From: Micromonospora chokoriensis
GTDB lineage: Bacteria > Actinomycetota > Actinomycetes > Mycobacteriales > Micromonosporaceae
Direction of reading: 5' to 3'
DNA length: 64,000 bases
NCBI RefSeq assembly: GCF_900091505.1
Contig: NZ_LT607409.1
Coordinates: 4,278,001-4,342,000, forward strand
Under the pieces are notes generated by a model that worked only from the letters and a program-made list of their open reading frames with translations, ran no database searches and was not told the origin of the DNA. The position numbers were made by a program, and so were the translations under genes. Shown here piece by piece: positions 23,527 to 32,470 of the stretch. The stretch's first letter is position 1. Every line of letters begins with the position of its first letter.

Positions 23527-23840
23527 TGGGCGCGGATGGCTTCTCGTTGCGTGGTGGTGTCCGGGTCGTCCCCAGGACTGGTGGTGGTGTACGCGCCGAC
23601 TCGGGCTGGCCGATGGCCCGACTCCGGGCGGACCGGGACTCCATCGTGCTGCGGGAGATCTGGGCGGGCACGTTGGTGGTCACCGCCGACAACCTGGTCG
23701 CCATCCGACGCCACGGAAACACGGGTGTGGAGTTCGAGGTCAATGATCACGATGAGCTGTGGCTGTTCACGGCACTTCGCGTCGATCGATTGACCAGCGG
23801 GTTGACGGCGCTCGGATGGCGCGTCGGACCGTCCGGTTGA
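23526..23840 (+). CDS. Hypothetical small protein
   Basis: A 104-aa protein beginning MGADGFSLRGGVRVV, with a predicted beta-rich body (VLREIWAGTLVVTADNLVAI, VEFEVNDHDELWLFTALRVD) that may adopt a PH-like barrel. Its ATG overlaps the stop of the DinB-like gene by one base, so the two are almost certainly coexpressed. I do not recognise a named family. It ends 25 bp before the convergent stop of the oxidase gene. Confidence 0.55.
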   Translation: MGADGFSLRGGVRVVPRTGGGVRADSGWPMARLRADRDSIVLREIWAGTLVVTADNLVAIRRHGNTGVEFEVNDHDELWLFTALRVDRLTSGLTALGWRVGPSG

Positions 23841-23864
23841 ACGCTGTTCGACATCGGTGACCGG

Positions 23865-25394
23865 TCAGCGTCCGGGTGGTCGTACCGACAGGTCGTGGTG
23901 GAAGACGTCACGGGGATCCCAGCGGGCCTTGACCTGTTGCAGCCGGGGGTAGTTCGCGCCGTGGTAGAGGTCCGCCCAGGGGCGGGCCGCGCCGACGAGG
24001 TCCACGTCGGGGTAGTTGATGTAGGCGCCACCCGGGGGTACGCCGTCGGTGTCGGCGTACATCTCGCTGTAGAACTCCCGGATCCAGGCCAGGTGCCGGG
24101 AGTCGGCGGTCGGGTCCGCCCAGCCGGCGAGGTAGAACAGCAGCATCGACGCGTCCCGGCGCACGCTGGCGGTGGCGGTCGCAGGCACCGCGTTCGTCGC
24201 TCCGCCGTAGGTGTTCAGGCTCAACGAGCCAGCCGGCAGGTCACCGTCGCGGGTGAGGTGCCGGTAGGCGACCTGTAACTGCCGTTCGGTCAGCGGCGCG
24301 CGATGGTAGGCGGACTTGACCTTCAGCCGCCAACCCTTGCCGTCGTCGCTCTCACCACCGAGTGTGGCGGCCAGCCAGGGCAGCGTCTCCGACGTGACGG
24401 TGGGGGTGACGCCGACGCCGTCACCGCAAGCGGCGACGAGTTCGTCGAACAGGTGTCGGCTGTCGTGCGGCACCTGCCCGGTGAGAGTGTGACCGCCGGC
24501 CTGCGGGCGGGCGAGGACGAGCTCCGCGTACAGGTGCCTGCCTCGGGAGCCGGGTGCGCTGTGGTGGGCGCACCAGCGGCCGAAGGTGCCGACGAGCCGG
24601 CGGAATCCCCGCTCGGACATGCCGGCCCACGGCCAGGTGACGGTGAAGTCGAGCACCCGCGCGGGTGGTGTGGGCAACGTGCGGAACCAGTACCTGGTGA
24701 CGACCCCGAAGGTGCCGCCGCCCCCGCCGGTGTGCGCCCACCACAGGTCGCGGTGCGGATCGGTGGGCTCCCGGGTGGCGACCACGGCGCGAGCGGTGCC
24801 GGCGCGGTCCACCACGACGACCTCGACCGCGTACAGGTGGTCGACCACGAGTCCGTGCAGCCGGGAGAGCCGACCGTAGCCGCCACCGGCGATGTGACCG
24901 CCGACGCCCACTCCCGGGCACGATCCACCCGGGAAGGTCACTCCCCAACCCAGGAAGAGCCGGCGGTACGCCTCACCGAGCGTCGCGCCCGCCTCGACGG
25001 CGAAGCCGAACCCGCGCGGATCGTGGTACACGTCGGTCAGGCCCGACATGTCGATCACCATCCGGACCGCCGGATCGTCCACGAACCCCTCGAAGCAGTG
25101 CCCGCCGCCGCGTACCGCCACCCGCCGGCCGGTGCGGACCGCGTCCTGCACGGCCGAGACGACCTGGTCGGTCGAGCCGACCACGCGTACCTCGTCGGGT
25201 GTGCCGACGAAGCGTCGGTTGCCGCGACGGACGAGGTCGCCGTACCGGGGATCGTCCGGCAGCACCCGGACCGGGCCGAGTGGTGGCGCGCAACCCTTCG
25301 ACGGTGGAGAGGCGGAGGCCGGGGACGGACAGAGGACGGCGGCGGAGGCGACCGCGCCGGCACGGAGCAGGTCCCTGCGGCTGGGCGGATTCAT
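23865..25394 (-). CDS. Tat-exported FAD-linked oxidase, berberine-bridge type
   Basis: A 509-aa flavoenzyme. Twin-arginine signal RRDLLRAGAVASAAVL at the N-terminus. FAD_binding_4 domain with RGGGHCFEG (His99) and SCPGVGVGGHIAGG (Cys159), the two residues that attach FAD bicovalently in this family. The C-terminal BBE motif includes YINYPD and WDPRDVFHHD. Bacterial relatives oxidise sugars, oligosaccharides or secondary metabolites with O2. It is divergent from a TetR gene across a 9-bp inverted repeat, so expression is probably inducible. Confidence 0.9.
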   Translation of the reverse strand: MNPPSRRDLLRAGAVASAAVLCPSPASASPPSKGCAPPLGPVRVLPDDPRYGDLVRRGNRRFVGTPDEVRVVGSTDQVVSAVQDAVRTGRRVAVRGGGHCFEGFVDDPAVRMVIDMSGLTDVYHDPRGFGFAVEAGATLGEAYRRLFLGWGVTFPGGSCPGVGVGGHIAGGGYGRLSRLHGLVVDHLYAVEVVVVDRAGTARAVVATREPTDPHRDLWWAHTGGGGGTFGVVTRYWFRTLPTPPARVLDFTVTWPWAGMSERGFRRLVGTFGRWCAHHSAPGSRGRHLYAELVLARPQAGGHTLTGQVPHDSRHLFDELVAACGDGVGVTPTVTSETLPWLAATLGGESDDGKGWRLKVKSAYHRAPLTERQLQVAYRHLTRDGDLPAGSLSLNTYGGATNAVPATATASVRRDASMLLFYLAGWADPTADSRHLAWIREFYSEMYADTDGVPPGGAYINYPDVDLVGAARPWADLYHGANYPRLQQVKARWDPRDVFHHDLSVRPPGR

Positions 25395-25434
25395 GCCGTC
25401 GATCCTGTCGTCGCAGGCGGACCGGGTGGAGTAC

Positions 25435-25462
25435 TTTCGTCACACGACGTGCCGTGACGAAA
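25435..25462. promoter_or_regulatory. Operator between oxidase and TetR genes
   Basis: TTTCGTCAC (25435-25443) is perfectly inverted as GTGACGAAA (25454-25462) with a 10-base centre. It lies in the 84-bp gap between the divergent starts, 16 bases before the TetR GTG. Arm length and position fit an autoregulated TetR operator controlling both genes. Confidence 0.7.
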
Positions 25463-25478
25463 AGGGAGGCGGCCACGG

Positions 25479-26324
25479 GTGAGCGTCCGGTGTGTCGAGT
25501 GCGGAGCCGACCTGCCCAGCGGCCCGGGCCGTGGTCGTCCCCGCCGCTACTGCTCCCGGCGTTGTCAGGCCCGCGCGTACCGCAGGCGTCGCGAGCACGG
25601 CCCGGCCACGACGCCGCGTCGCATCCCCGACCGGCCCGCTCCCGCCGGGGGCGACCCCCGCGACCGGCTGGTCGGCCTCGCGGTCGAGCTGGCCGACTCC
25701 GGCGGCCTGGACGCCGTCTCCATGCGGGTGCTCGCCCAACGGGCCGCCATGCCCGCCCACGCGGTGTACCGGCACGTCCGCAACCGGGCCGAACTGCTCG
25801 GCGCGATGGCCGAGCGGATCACCGCCACCAGCGCGCCGAGCGCCACGCCACCGCCTCGGGAACCCCGCCAGCGGCTCGAACGTCTGGCGGACGACGAGTG
25901 GGCGATGTACCGCCGCCACCCCTGGCTGCTGGCCGTCCTCGCGACCGACCGGCCACCGACCGGACCGGCGGTCCTCGCCATGGTCGACCGCGTCGTGGCA
26001 GCCTTCACCAGCGCCGGATACGACCCCGCCGACGCGTTCCGCGCCTACCTGGCGTTCAGCGGCTACATCCAGGGCATGGCCCTGCTCATCCGCCGGGACC
26101 CCGACGACACCACCTACCCGGCGTGGTGGTCGGCGACCCGCCGCCGGCTGGAGCGCACCGGCCGCACCCGGACCCGGCCCTGGCTCGCCGCGGCCGGGCA
26201 GACCACCCCCGACACCGACCTCGACGCCTGGTTCCACTTCGGACTAAGTGGGCTGCTCGACGGCCTGCTGGCGGATCCCGCTGGGTATGGTGTCGAGCGT
26301 GCCCACACTGGTGACGATCACTGA
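25479..26324 (+). CDS. TetR-family regulator with N-terminal zinc ribbon
   Basis: A 281-aa regulator. Residues 1-35 carry Cys5, Cys8, Cys25 and Cys29 (CVECG, then YCSRRCQ), a zinc-ribbon-like extension. The TetR HTH is at about 64-110 (LVGLAVELADSGGLDAVSMR, AQRAAMPAHAVYRHV), followed by a TetR_C ligand domain (LAFSGYIQGMALLIRR). It is divergent from the berberine-bridge-type oxidase with an inverted repeat between them, so it is probably the oxidase repressor. The extra zinc ribbon is seen in some actinobacterial TetR proteins and may add DNA contacts or sensing. Its 3' end overlaps the GNAT start by 38 bp. Confidence 0.83.
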   Translation: MSVRCVECGADLPSGPGRGRPRRYCSRRCQARAYRRRREHGPATTPRRIPDRPAPAGGDPRDRLVGLAVELADSGGLDAVSMRVLAQRAAMPAHAVYRHVRNRAELLGAMAERITATSAPSATPPPREPRQRLERLADDEWAMYRRHPWLLAVLATDRPPTGPAVLAMVDRVVAAFTSAGYDPADAFRAYLAFSGYIQGMALLIRRDPDDTTYPAWWSATRRRLERTGRTRTRPWLAAAGQTTPDTDLDAWFHFGLSGLLDGLLADPAGYGVERAHTGDDH

Positions 26325-26751
26325 ACACAACGTGGAAGCCGCGTGCCGGCTGACCGTACGACCCGACCAGGAGAAGTACTCGTCTCCGGTCGCCTGGTCC
26401 CTCGCCGAGGCGTACGCGCAACCCGAGATCGCCTGGCCACGTCTGATCATGGAGGGTGACGAGATCGTCGGCTTCCTGATGGGCTTCTTCGACATCGAGT
26501 GGGACCGACCGGACGACAGGCGCTCGGGCCTGTGGCGGCTGAACATCGCCGCCGAGCAGCAGGGCCGGGGGTACGGCCGCTACGCCGTGGACGCCGTCCG
26601 CGCGGAGGCCCGCCGGCGAGGACACGACCGGGTCTACACCACCTGGGAATCGGGAGAGGACGGCCCGGAGGGGTTCTACCTCAAGCTCGGGTTCCGCCCG
26701 ACGGGGGAGACCAGCGGAGGTCAGATCGTCGCCGCCCGCTCCGCCCACTGA
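26287..26751 (+). CDS. GNAT N-acetyltransferase, diamine/spermidine-like
   Basis: A 154-aa acetyltransferase. The acetyl-CoA loop is EQQGRGYGRYAVDAV. The segment SLAEAYAQPEIAWPRLIMEG, with GFLMGFFDIEWD, resembles PaiA/SpeG-like polyamine acetyltransferases. A C-terminal FYLKLGFRPTGE completes the fold. The ATG at 26287 lies inside the TetR 3' end; GTG codons at 26290 and 26299 are alternatives. Overlap suggests cotranscription with TetR, although a functional link is not obvious. Confidence 0.8.
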   Translation: MVSSVPTLVTITEHNVEAACRLTVRPDQEKYSSPVAWSLAEAYAQPEIAWPRLIMEGDEIVGFLMGFFDIEWDRPDDRRSGLWRLNIAAEQQGRGYGRYAVDAVRAEARRRGHDRVYTTWESGEDGPEGFYLKLGFRPTGETSGGQIVAARSAH

Positions 26752-26853
26752 GCCGGGATCACCGGCCTCCCGGACCGAGTGCGCGGTCAGGCGGCGCGGC
26801 CTGCGTACGATGCGCTGTCGAATTCCCCTCGTCTCGGCGGAGGTAACGGGCAG

Positions 26854-29568
26854 ATGGCAGGCCAGCACGAGGGTTTCGCCCTCGGCGTCGACCTCGGCAC
26901 GTCCAACACGGTCGCGGTGCTGCGCTGGCCGGACGGACGGACCCGTCCGCTGCTGATGGACGGTCAACCGCTCAGCCCTTCGGCCGTGTACGCCGACCCG
27001 GACGGCACCCTGCACACCGGCTGGGACGCCCGACGGCTGGCGCAGACCGACCCGGCCCGGTTCGAGGCGAACCCGAAGCGTCGGGTGGACGAGCCGACGG
27101 TGCTGCTCGGCGACCGCTCGTACCCGCCGGCCGACCTGCTCGCCGCGGTGCTGGCGGCGGTCGGGCGGGCTGCGGTCGGTGCCGTCGGATTCCTGCCCCC
27201 GGCCGTCCTCACCTGCCCGGCCGCCTGGGACGCGACGCGACGGCAGGTGCTGGCCGACGCGTTGCTCCTCGCGGGCTGGCCGCAGGTCGCCGAGCACACC
27301 CTCGCCGGGCCGACGCCGCCGGGCACCCGGCTGCTGCGGGAGCCGGTGGCCGCCGCCCGCTACTACACGCAGGTGTTGCAGAGGCCGGTGCCGGTGGGCG
27401 GCGCGATCGCCGTGTTCGACTTCGGCGGCGGGACGCTCGACGTCGCGGTGCTGCGCAACGAGGGCGCCGACCCGTGGGGCGACTCCGGGTTCCGCGTCGT
27501 CGCCGACGGTGGCCTGCCCGACCTGGGCGGTCTCGACCTCGACGCCGCGTTGGTGCGGCGGGTCGGCGAGGTGGTCGGTGCGCGGCACGCCGCGCAGTGG
27601 GCGAGGCTTCTCCGACCGGCGGACCCGGCGCAGCGCCGCGACCAGGTGCGGCTCTGGGACGAGGTACGGGGTGCGAAGGAGACGCTGTCCCGGTCCACTG
27701 TCGCACCGGTGGCGGTGCCGGGGGTGGCCGAGGCGGTCCAGTTGACCCGGGCCGACGTCGAACGGGTGGCCACGCCGTTGCTGCGCCGGGCGGTCGAGCG
27801 TGCCCGGGAGGTGATCGCCGAGGCCGGCCTGCGTCCCGATCAGCTCGCCGGGTTGTTCCTCGTCGGTGGCTCGTCCCGGATCCCGCTGGTGGCCCGGATG
27901 CTGCACGCCGAGCTGGGGATAGCGCCGACGGTGCTGGACCAGCCGGAGTTGCCGGTGGCCGAGGGCGCGTTGACCGACCTGCCACTGCGCAAGCCGCTGG
28001 CTGTCCCGGCCCACGCGGGACAGCCGCCCGCGCCGAGCCCGCCCGCGCCAGGCTCTGCGAGCCCGCCCGCGCCGAGCCCGCCCGCGCCCGCCGCGCCCGC
28101 CGCCGCGCCGGCCGTACCGTCGCCGCCCTGGCCCGGGTCGACCCCTCCGGCGGGCCCTCCGCCCGGGCCGGACCGGGCCGGCGTCACGGTGCCCTCGGCC
28201 GGCGGCGCGGCCCGCCGGCCCCGGGCGCGCTGGCTCGTGCTCGGGGCGGTGCTGGCACTGGTCGGGGTGGGTGCCGCGACGGCGCTCTACCTGACCCGGG
28301 ACCGCTACCCCGACCTGGAGTTCCGGTCGTTGCGCGAGCTGTCCCGGCCGGCGGCCGGCGCGGAGCGACCGACCGACATGTGGACGGCGGTCCTCGGTGA
28401 CCGGGCCTACCTGGGGTTCCCGCTTCCCGACGACCGCATGGAGGTGGTGGCCGTCGACGCCGCCACCGGCGACGAGGTGTGGCGCGAGCGGACCGACGCC
28501 CGGGCGGCCGGCTGGGAGTCGATCATCGCCGTACCGGGAGGGGTCGCCGTGCTCGCCGACGCCCCCGGCGACAGCACCCCGCGCCCGCTGGCCGTGCTCG
28601 ACGGTCGGGACGGCCGGCAGCGGTGGCAGCGCGCGGTCCGCGGCGACGACGACGTCTTCTTCGCCGACGACACGGCGGTGCTCGTCGACCGGAACGCCGG
28701 CCAACTCGTCGGCCTGCGGCTGAGCGACGGCGCGCAGAAGTGGACCCGGGCCAACCCCGGCGACCAGTACGGCGGCAATCGCACCGTGGTCCGGCCGGTC
28801 GGCAGTGCGGAGGCGGCGGGAGGGTCGGCCTTCTTCGACGGCACGCCCCGCGATCCGTGGACGGGTCGTGGGCGGCGACTCGTGCAGGTCGGTGCGGACC
28901 GGTCGGTGCGACTGGTCGACATGGCCTCCGGTCGGGTGCTGCGCCAGTGGGGGAGCGTCGCCGACCTCGACGACCTGGTGGTCGCCGACGGGGACCGCCT
29001 GTATGTGGCCGCCAACGAGGGCGGGTACCAGTTGCTGGCGTACGACCTGGGTTCCGACGCGGCGCCGGTGGTGCTGCACCGGGCCGGCAACGACCGGTAC
29101 CGCCCGAAGGAGCTGATCGCCTGCGGCGAGCGGCGGGCCTGCCTGTTGCAGGTGCCCGACAACGATGCCGAGCGCACCGAGGTGGTGACGGCAGCCGAGG
29201 GCGAGCCGGCGAGGCGCTTCCCGGCGCCGAGCGCAACCGGCCTGGTCGCCGTAGGTGAGCAGCTGCTCGCCCAGCGGGAGCACCCGGAACCGGCCCTCAC
29301 CCTCTTCGACAGCGACGGCAAGCCGGTGCTGCGGGACCGCGACGGGGTGGGGGTGCGGCTCGACGCGGGCAACCTGCTGGTGTTCGCCGAGGCGCCCAGC
29401 ACGGTCACTGACGACCGCGCGCTGGCCGGCGTGTGGGCCGAGTCCGGCGAACCCGACGAATTGGGCGAGCTGAAGGACGTCCGGAGCGCGTCCTGCTCGT
29501 GGAGCACCCACGTGATCGCCTGCGGCGCGGAGAAGGACTTCGTCCTGTACCGCTTCGCCGACGACTGA
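26854..29568 (+). CDS. Hsp70-like ATPase fused to transmembrane segment and PQQ-like propeller
   Basis: A 904-aa protein with an unusual architecture. Residues 1-390 form an Hsp70/actin-fold ATPase (GVDLGTSNTVAVLRW, VFDFGGGTLDVAVLRNEG, LVGGSSRIPLVARML). No substrate-binding domain follows. Instead there is a Pro/Ala-rich linker of about 60 residues, one membrane helix (WLVLGAVLALVGVGAATAL, about 467-485), and an outside PQQ/WD40-like repeat domain of about 400 residues (AVDAATGDEVWRERTD, LDGRDGRQRWQRAV). It looks like a membrane receptor with a cytoplasmic actin-like ATPase. The ATG has GGAGGT upstream. Confidence 0.85.
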   Translation: MAGQHEGFALGVDLGTSNTVAVLRWPDGRTRPLLMDGQPLSPSAVYADPDGTLHTGWDARRLAQTDPARFEANPKRRVDEPTVLLGDRSYPPADLLAAVLAAVGRAAVGAVGFLPPAVLTCPAAWDATRRQVLADALLLAGWPQVAEHTLAGPTPPGTRLLREPVAAARYYTQVLQRPVPVGGAIAVFDFGGGTLDVAVLRNEGADPWGDSGFRVVADGGLPDLGGLDLDAALVRRVGEVVGARHAAQWARLLRPADPAQRRDQVRLWDEVRGAKETLSRSTVAPVAVPGVAEAVQLTRADVERVATPLLRRAVERAREVIAEAGLRPDQLAGLFLVGGSSRIPLVARMLHAELGIAPTVLDQPELPVAEGALTDLPLRKPLAVPAHAGQPPAPSPPAPGSASPPAPSPPAPAAPAAAPAVPSPPWPGSTPPAGPPPGPDRAGVTVPSAGGAARRPRARWLVLGAVLALVGVGAATALYLTRDRYPDLEFRSLRELSRPAAGAERPTDMWTAVLGDRAYLGFPLPDDRMEVVAVDAATGDEVWRERTDARAAGWESIIAVPGGVAVLADAPGDSTPRPLAVLDGRDGRQRWQRAVRGDDDVFFADDTAVLVDRNAGQLVGLRLSDGAQKWTRANPGDQYGGNRTVVRPVGSAEAAGGSAFFDGTPRDPWTGRGRRLVQVGADRSVRLVDMASGRVLRQWGSVADLDDLVVADGDRLYVAANEGGYQLLAYDLGSDAAPVVLHRAGNDRYRPKELIACGERRACLLQVPDNDAERTEVVTAAEGEPARRFPAPSATGLVAVGEQLLAQREHPEPALTLFDSDGKPVLRDRDGVGVRLDAGNLLVFAEAPSTVTDDRALAGVWAESGEPDELGELKDVRSASCSWSTHVIACGAEKDFVLYRFADD

Positions 29569-29605
29569 CGTCGGCGACCGAGGAACCGGCCCGTACGATG
29601 CTCCG

Positions 29606-30178
29606 GTGAATCTTCGGGGTGCGGTCCGGGCCGATCGTCCGCTGGTGGTGCTCGCTGTCGGGGAGGAGGCCCGTTACCTGCCGCCCGACCTGCCGGTCCT
29701 GCTCACCGGCATGGGCAAGGTGAACGCCGCCAGCGCGGTGGCCGCGGTGCTCGCCGCCGGGCCGCGTCCCTCCCTGCTGCTCAACCTGGGCACGGCCGGG
29801 GCGTTGCGGCCCGGGTTGGCCGGCATCCACGAGGTGGCCACGGTCCTGCAGCACGACCTGGACACCGAGTTGCTGCGGTCGCTGACCGGCGAGACCTACG
29901 GGGCGCCGCTGTCGCTGGCCTCCGAGGGCGCGGTGCTGGCCACCGGTGACACGTTCGTGGCCGACGACGCGGCGCGGGACCGGTTGGCGCAGCGCGCCGA
30001 CCTGGTCGACATGGAGGGGTACGCGGTGGCGTGGGCCGCCGCGCGGGCCGGCGTGCCGTGCCGACTGGTCAAGCAGGTCAGTGACGAGGCGGGCGACGGC
30101 GCGGCCCGGACCTGGCGGGAGTCGGTCGACGCCTGCGCCCGGGACCTCGCCGAGTGGGCCGGTCGGCACCTGGGCTGA
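29606..30178 (+). CDS. Nucleosidase, MTA/SAH-nucleosidase-like phosphorylase family
   Basis: A 190-aa protein of the PNP/UDP nucleoside phosphorylase superfamily. Motifs include VLLTGMGKVNAASAVAAVL, LLNLGTAGALRPGL, and DMEGYAVAWAAARAGVPCRL, whose Asp-Met-Glu binds ribose as in MTA/SAH nucleosidase. It is somewhat short for that family. The GTG is six bases after TACGAT (29594-29599), implying a leaderless message. It ends three bases from the stop of the convergent LtrA gene. Confidence 0.8.
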   Translation: MNLRGAVRADRPLVVLAVGEEARYLPPDLPVLLTGMGKVNAASAVAAVLAAGPRPSLLLNLGTAGALRPGLAGIHEVATVLQHDLDTELLRSLTGETYGAPLSLASEGAVLATGDTFVADDAARDRLAQRADLVDMEGYAVAWAAARAGVPCRLVKQVSDEAGDGAARTWRESVDACARDLAEWAGRHLG

Positions 30179-30181
30179 GGC

Positions 30182-31360
30182 TCACCCGAGCGGTCGCCGC
30201 ACCTGGAGGCCCGGCCTGGTCTCCCGGACCGCCCCGGGGATCAGGACGTGACCTGCCAGCCCCAGCGCGACGGCCACGACGACCAGCACCGGCGGCCAGT
30301 CACCGGCCCAGGGCAGCATCAGCAGCGGCAGGACCAGGCAGGAGATCCGCCACCACGGCACGTGCATGGACACCAGCAGGGTGAACAACGCGCGGCCCAC
30401 CACGAACAGCGCCGGGCCGCCCACGAGCAGCACGAGCCACTGGACCGGCGTCGTCCCGGTCGGCCGGGAGACGACCAGGTCGAACGAGGCCGCCGTGGCG
30501 ACCACGCCGGCCAACATCACCAGATGGGTGTACGGGGCCACCCGCGCCGGACGGCCTGCCCTCGCCCCGGCCTCCAGCAGTTCACCGGCCCGGAAGACGT
30601 AGACCTGCCAGAGCAGCAGCATGACGGCGAACGCGCAGAACAGCGAGGTGATCCGGATGCCGTCGAGGTCGGTGCGGCTGACCCGCATGGTGGGCACCAG
30701 GATGATGTCGCCGAGGGCCAGGATGACGAACTGCTGGTACCGCTCGCCGAGGTGCCCGGTGGTCCGCTCGTACTGGTCGATCGGCACCCGGCCCAGCCAG
30801 GGCGTCGGATAGCGGGCCGCCGCGGACAGCAGGTCGATCACGATGGCGATGCTCCAGAGCGTCCAGTTCACGTCGCCGTCCGCCGCGCCGGTGATCCAGA
30901 AGACGCCGGACACCACGAACCAGAACAGGAACCGGGTGGCCCGGATGGTGGCCGCCCGGTGGCGCTGCTGATACAGCGACGTGATCAGGATGATGCCGCG
31001 GAGCACGTGCGTGCCGACGTACGCGACGGCGAAGATCAACGCGTGCCCGTCGGTGACCACGGGCAGCGACGCCGCCATCCCCACCGACCCGACCATGGCG
31101 ATCATCAGGATGGCCTGGATGGGGCGTTGCTGCGGGTCGTAGAACTCGGTGGTCGTGGAGGTGACCGACCAGGTCCACCAGATGGCCGTCAACAACAGCA
31201 GCACCTTCGCGCCGCCGGACCAGGAGATGCTCTCGGTCAGCAGCGTCGAGGTCAGCGCGAGGGCGGCCACGAACACCACGTCGAAGAGCAGCTCCAGCAG
31301 CGTGGCCCGGGTCGACCCGTCCGGCCGGCGTACCAGCGCCGCGGTTCCTGCGGTGGTCAT
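30182..31360 (-). CDS. Low temperature requirement protein A (LtrA) family membrane protein
   Basis: A 392-aa protein with about ten membrane segments. The family hallmark ATLLELLFDVVFVAALALTS is at the N-terminus, and further conserved segments read LLLLTAIWWTWSVTST and YERTTGHLGERYQQFVILALG. LtrA was first described in Listeria for growth at low temperature, but the biochemical role remains unknown. The ATG at 31360 has GGAGG eight bases upstream. It is a single-gene unit. Confidence 0.85.
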   Translation of the reverse strand: MTTAGTAALVRRPDGSTRATLLELLFDVVFVAALALTSTLLTESISWSGGAKVLLLLTAIWWTWSVTSTTTEFYDPQQRPIQAILMIAMVGSVGMAASLPVVTDGHALIFAVAYVGTHVLRGIILITSLYQQRHRAATIRATRFLFWFVVSGVFWITGAADGDVNWTLWSIAIVIDLLSAAARYPTPWLGRVPIDQYERTTGHLGERYQQFVILALGDIILVPTMRVSRTDLDGIRITSLFCAFAVMLLLWQVYVFRAGELLEAGARAGRPARVAPYTHLVMLAGVVATAASFDLVVSRPTGTTPVQWLVLLVGGPALFVVGRALFTLLVSMHVPWWRISCLVLPLLMLPWAGDWPPVLVVVAVALGLAGHVLIPGAVRETRPGLQVRRPLG

Positions 31361-31531
31361 GCCCGGCCTCCCGCCGCCGTTTCCGAGGATTATCGGCGGC
31401 GGCGACGCGGGGTGTCCCCGGATCGACGATTCCCACCGGTCGGGGAAGAGGACGGCCGGAGGTTGCCACGGCGTCGGACGCCGGACGATGCTTGACCGCA
31501 TCCACCGATCTCGATCTATCCGGAGGTTCGG

Positions 31532-32386
31532 ATGCGCCGCTCCCCGCTCGCCGCCGTCGTCCTGACCGTTCTCCTGCTCGTCGCGCCCGGAGCGGCGCAG
31601 GCCGCCGTCCCCGACCGAGCCACCCCCGCCGACCCGGCGGCCGTGCTGGCCCAGGTGCGCACCGCCGGCACCTCCTGGGGCCACGACCCGGCCAGCGGTC
31701 GGATGACCCTCACCGTCGACGAGACAGTGGCCCCCGCCGAGCTGACGGCACTGCGGGCGGTGGCCGACCGGGCCGGGGCGCTGCTCCGCCGCGAGCCCGG
31801 AACGCTGCGCCCCCTCATCGCGGCCGGCCAGGGCATCTACGGCGGCGGGGCGCGTTGCTCGCTCGGTGCGAACGTGCGCAGCGGCAGCACCTACTACGTG
31901 GTCACGGCAGGGCACTGCACCAACGCCGCCAGCACCTGGTACGCCGACAGCGCCCAAACCACAGTGCTCGGCACCCGCACCGCCACCAGCTACCCGACCA
32001 ACGACTACGGCCTGATCCGCTACACCGGTCGGATCGCCCACCCGAGCGCCGTCTACACCTATCCCGGTCTGCTGACCGTCTACGGTGCCGGCAACGCGTA
32101 CATCGGGCAGGCGGTGTGCCGCAGTGGTGTCACCACCGGGGTGCGCTGCGGCACTGTCACCGGGCTCAACCAGACCGTCAACTACGCCACCGGCGTGATC
32201 TACGGCCTGATCCGCACCAACATCTGCGCCGAGCCGGGAGACAGTGGCGGGCCGCTCTACGTGGCGTCCACCGGCACCATCCTCGGCATCCTCTCCGGCG
32301 GCACCGGCAACTGCACCGCCGGCGGCACCACCTTCTACCAGCCGATCTCGGAGGTGCTGGCCGCGTACGGGCTGACGCTGCCCTGA
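31532..32386 (+). CDS. Secreted trypsin-like serine protease (streptogrisin-like, S1)
   Basis: A 284-aa preproprotein. Signal peptide at 1-25 (AAVVLTVLLLVAPGAAQA), then a propeptide of about 70 residues, then the mature protease from about residue 98. The catalytic triad is visible: His in VVTAGHC, Asp in TNDYGLIRY, Ser in EPGDSGGPLY. Paired cysteines (ARCS with GHC; NICAEPGDSGG with GNC) match the disulfides of the streptogrisin/alpha-lytic family. It is exported to degrade extracellular protein. Confidence 0.9.
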   Translation: MRRSPLAAVVLTVLLLVAPGAAQAAVPDRATPADPAAVLAQVRTAGTSWGHDPASGRMTLTVDETVAPAELTALRAVADRAGALLRREPGTLRPLIAAGQGIYGGGARCSLGANVRSGSTYYVVTAGHCTNAASTWYADSAQTTVLGTRTATSYPTNDYGLIRYTGRIAHPSAVYTYPGLLTVYGAGNAYIGQAVCRSGVTTGVRCGTVTGLNQTVNYATGVIYGLIRTNICAEPGDSGGPLYVASTGTILGILSGGTGNCTAGGTTFYQPISEVLAAYGLTLP

Positions 32387-32402
32387 CCGGTGACGGGGCG
32401 GG

Positions 32403-32431
32403 TTGCCCGTCTCGCACCTGACACCTAGGCT
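32403..32431 (+). promoter_or_regulatory. Promoter of the KDG kinase gene
   Basis: TTGCCC (32403-32408) and TAGGCT (32426-32431) are separated by exactly 17 bases, a good actinobacterial vegetative promoter. It is 40 bp upstream of the kinase ATG and within the gap after the protease gene. Confidence 0.6.
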
Positions 32432-32470
32432 CGGCGACGCCCAGGACCCCGCCGCGAGGACGTGTGCCCG

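Noticed and set aside
26086..29511. Long minus-strand frame opposite the Hsp70-like gene
   Set aside because: Composition is repetitive Arg/Gly/Ala/His with no domain, and the plus strand has clear ATPase motifs.
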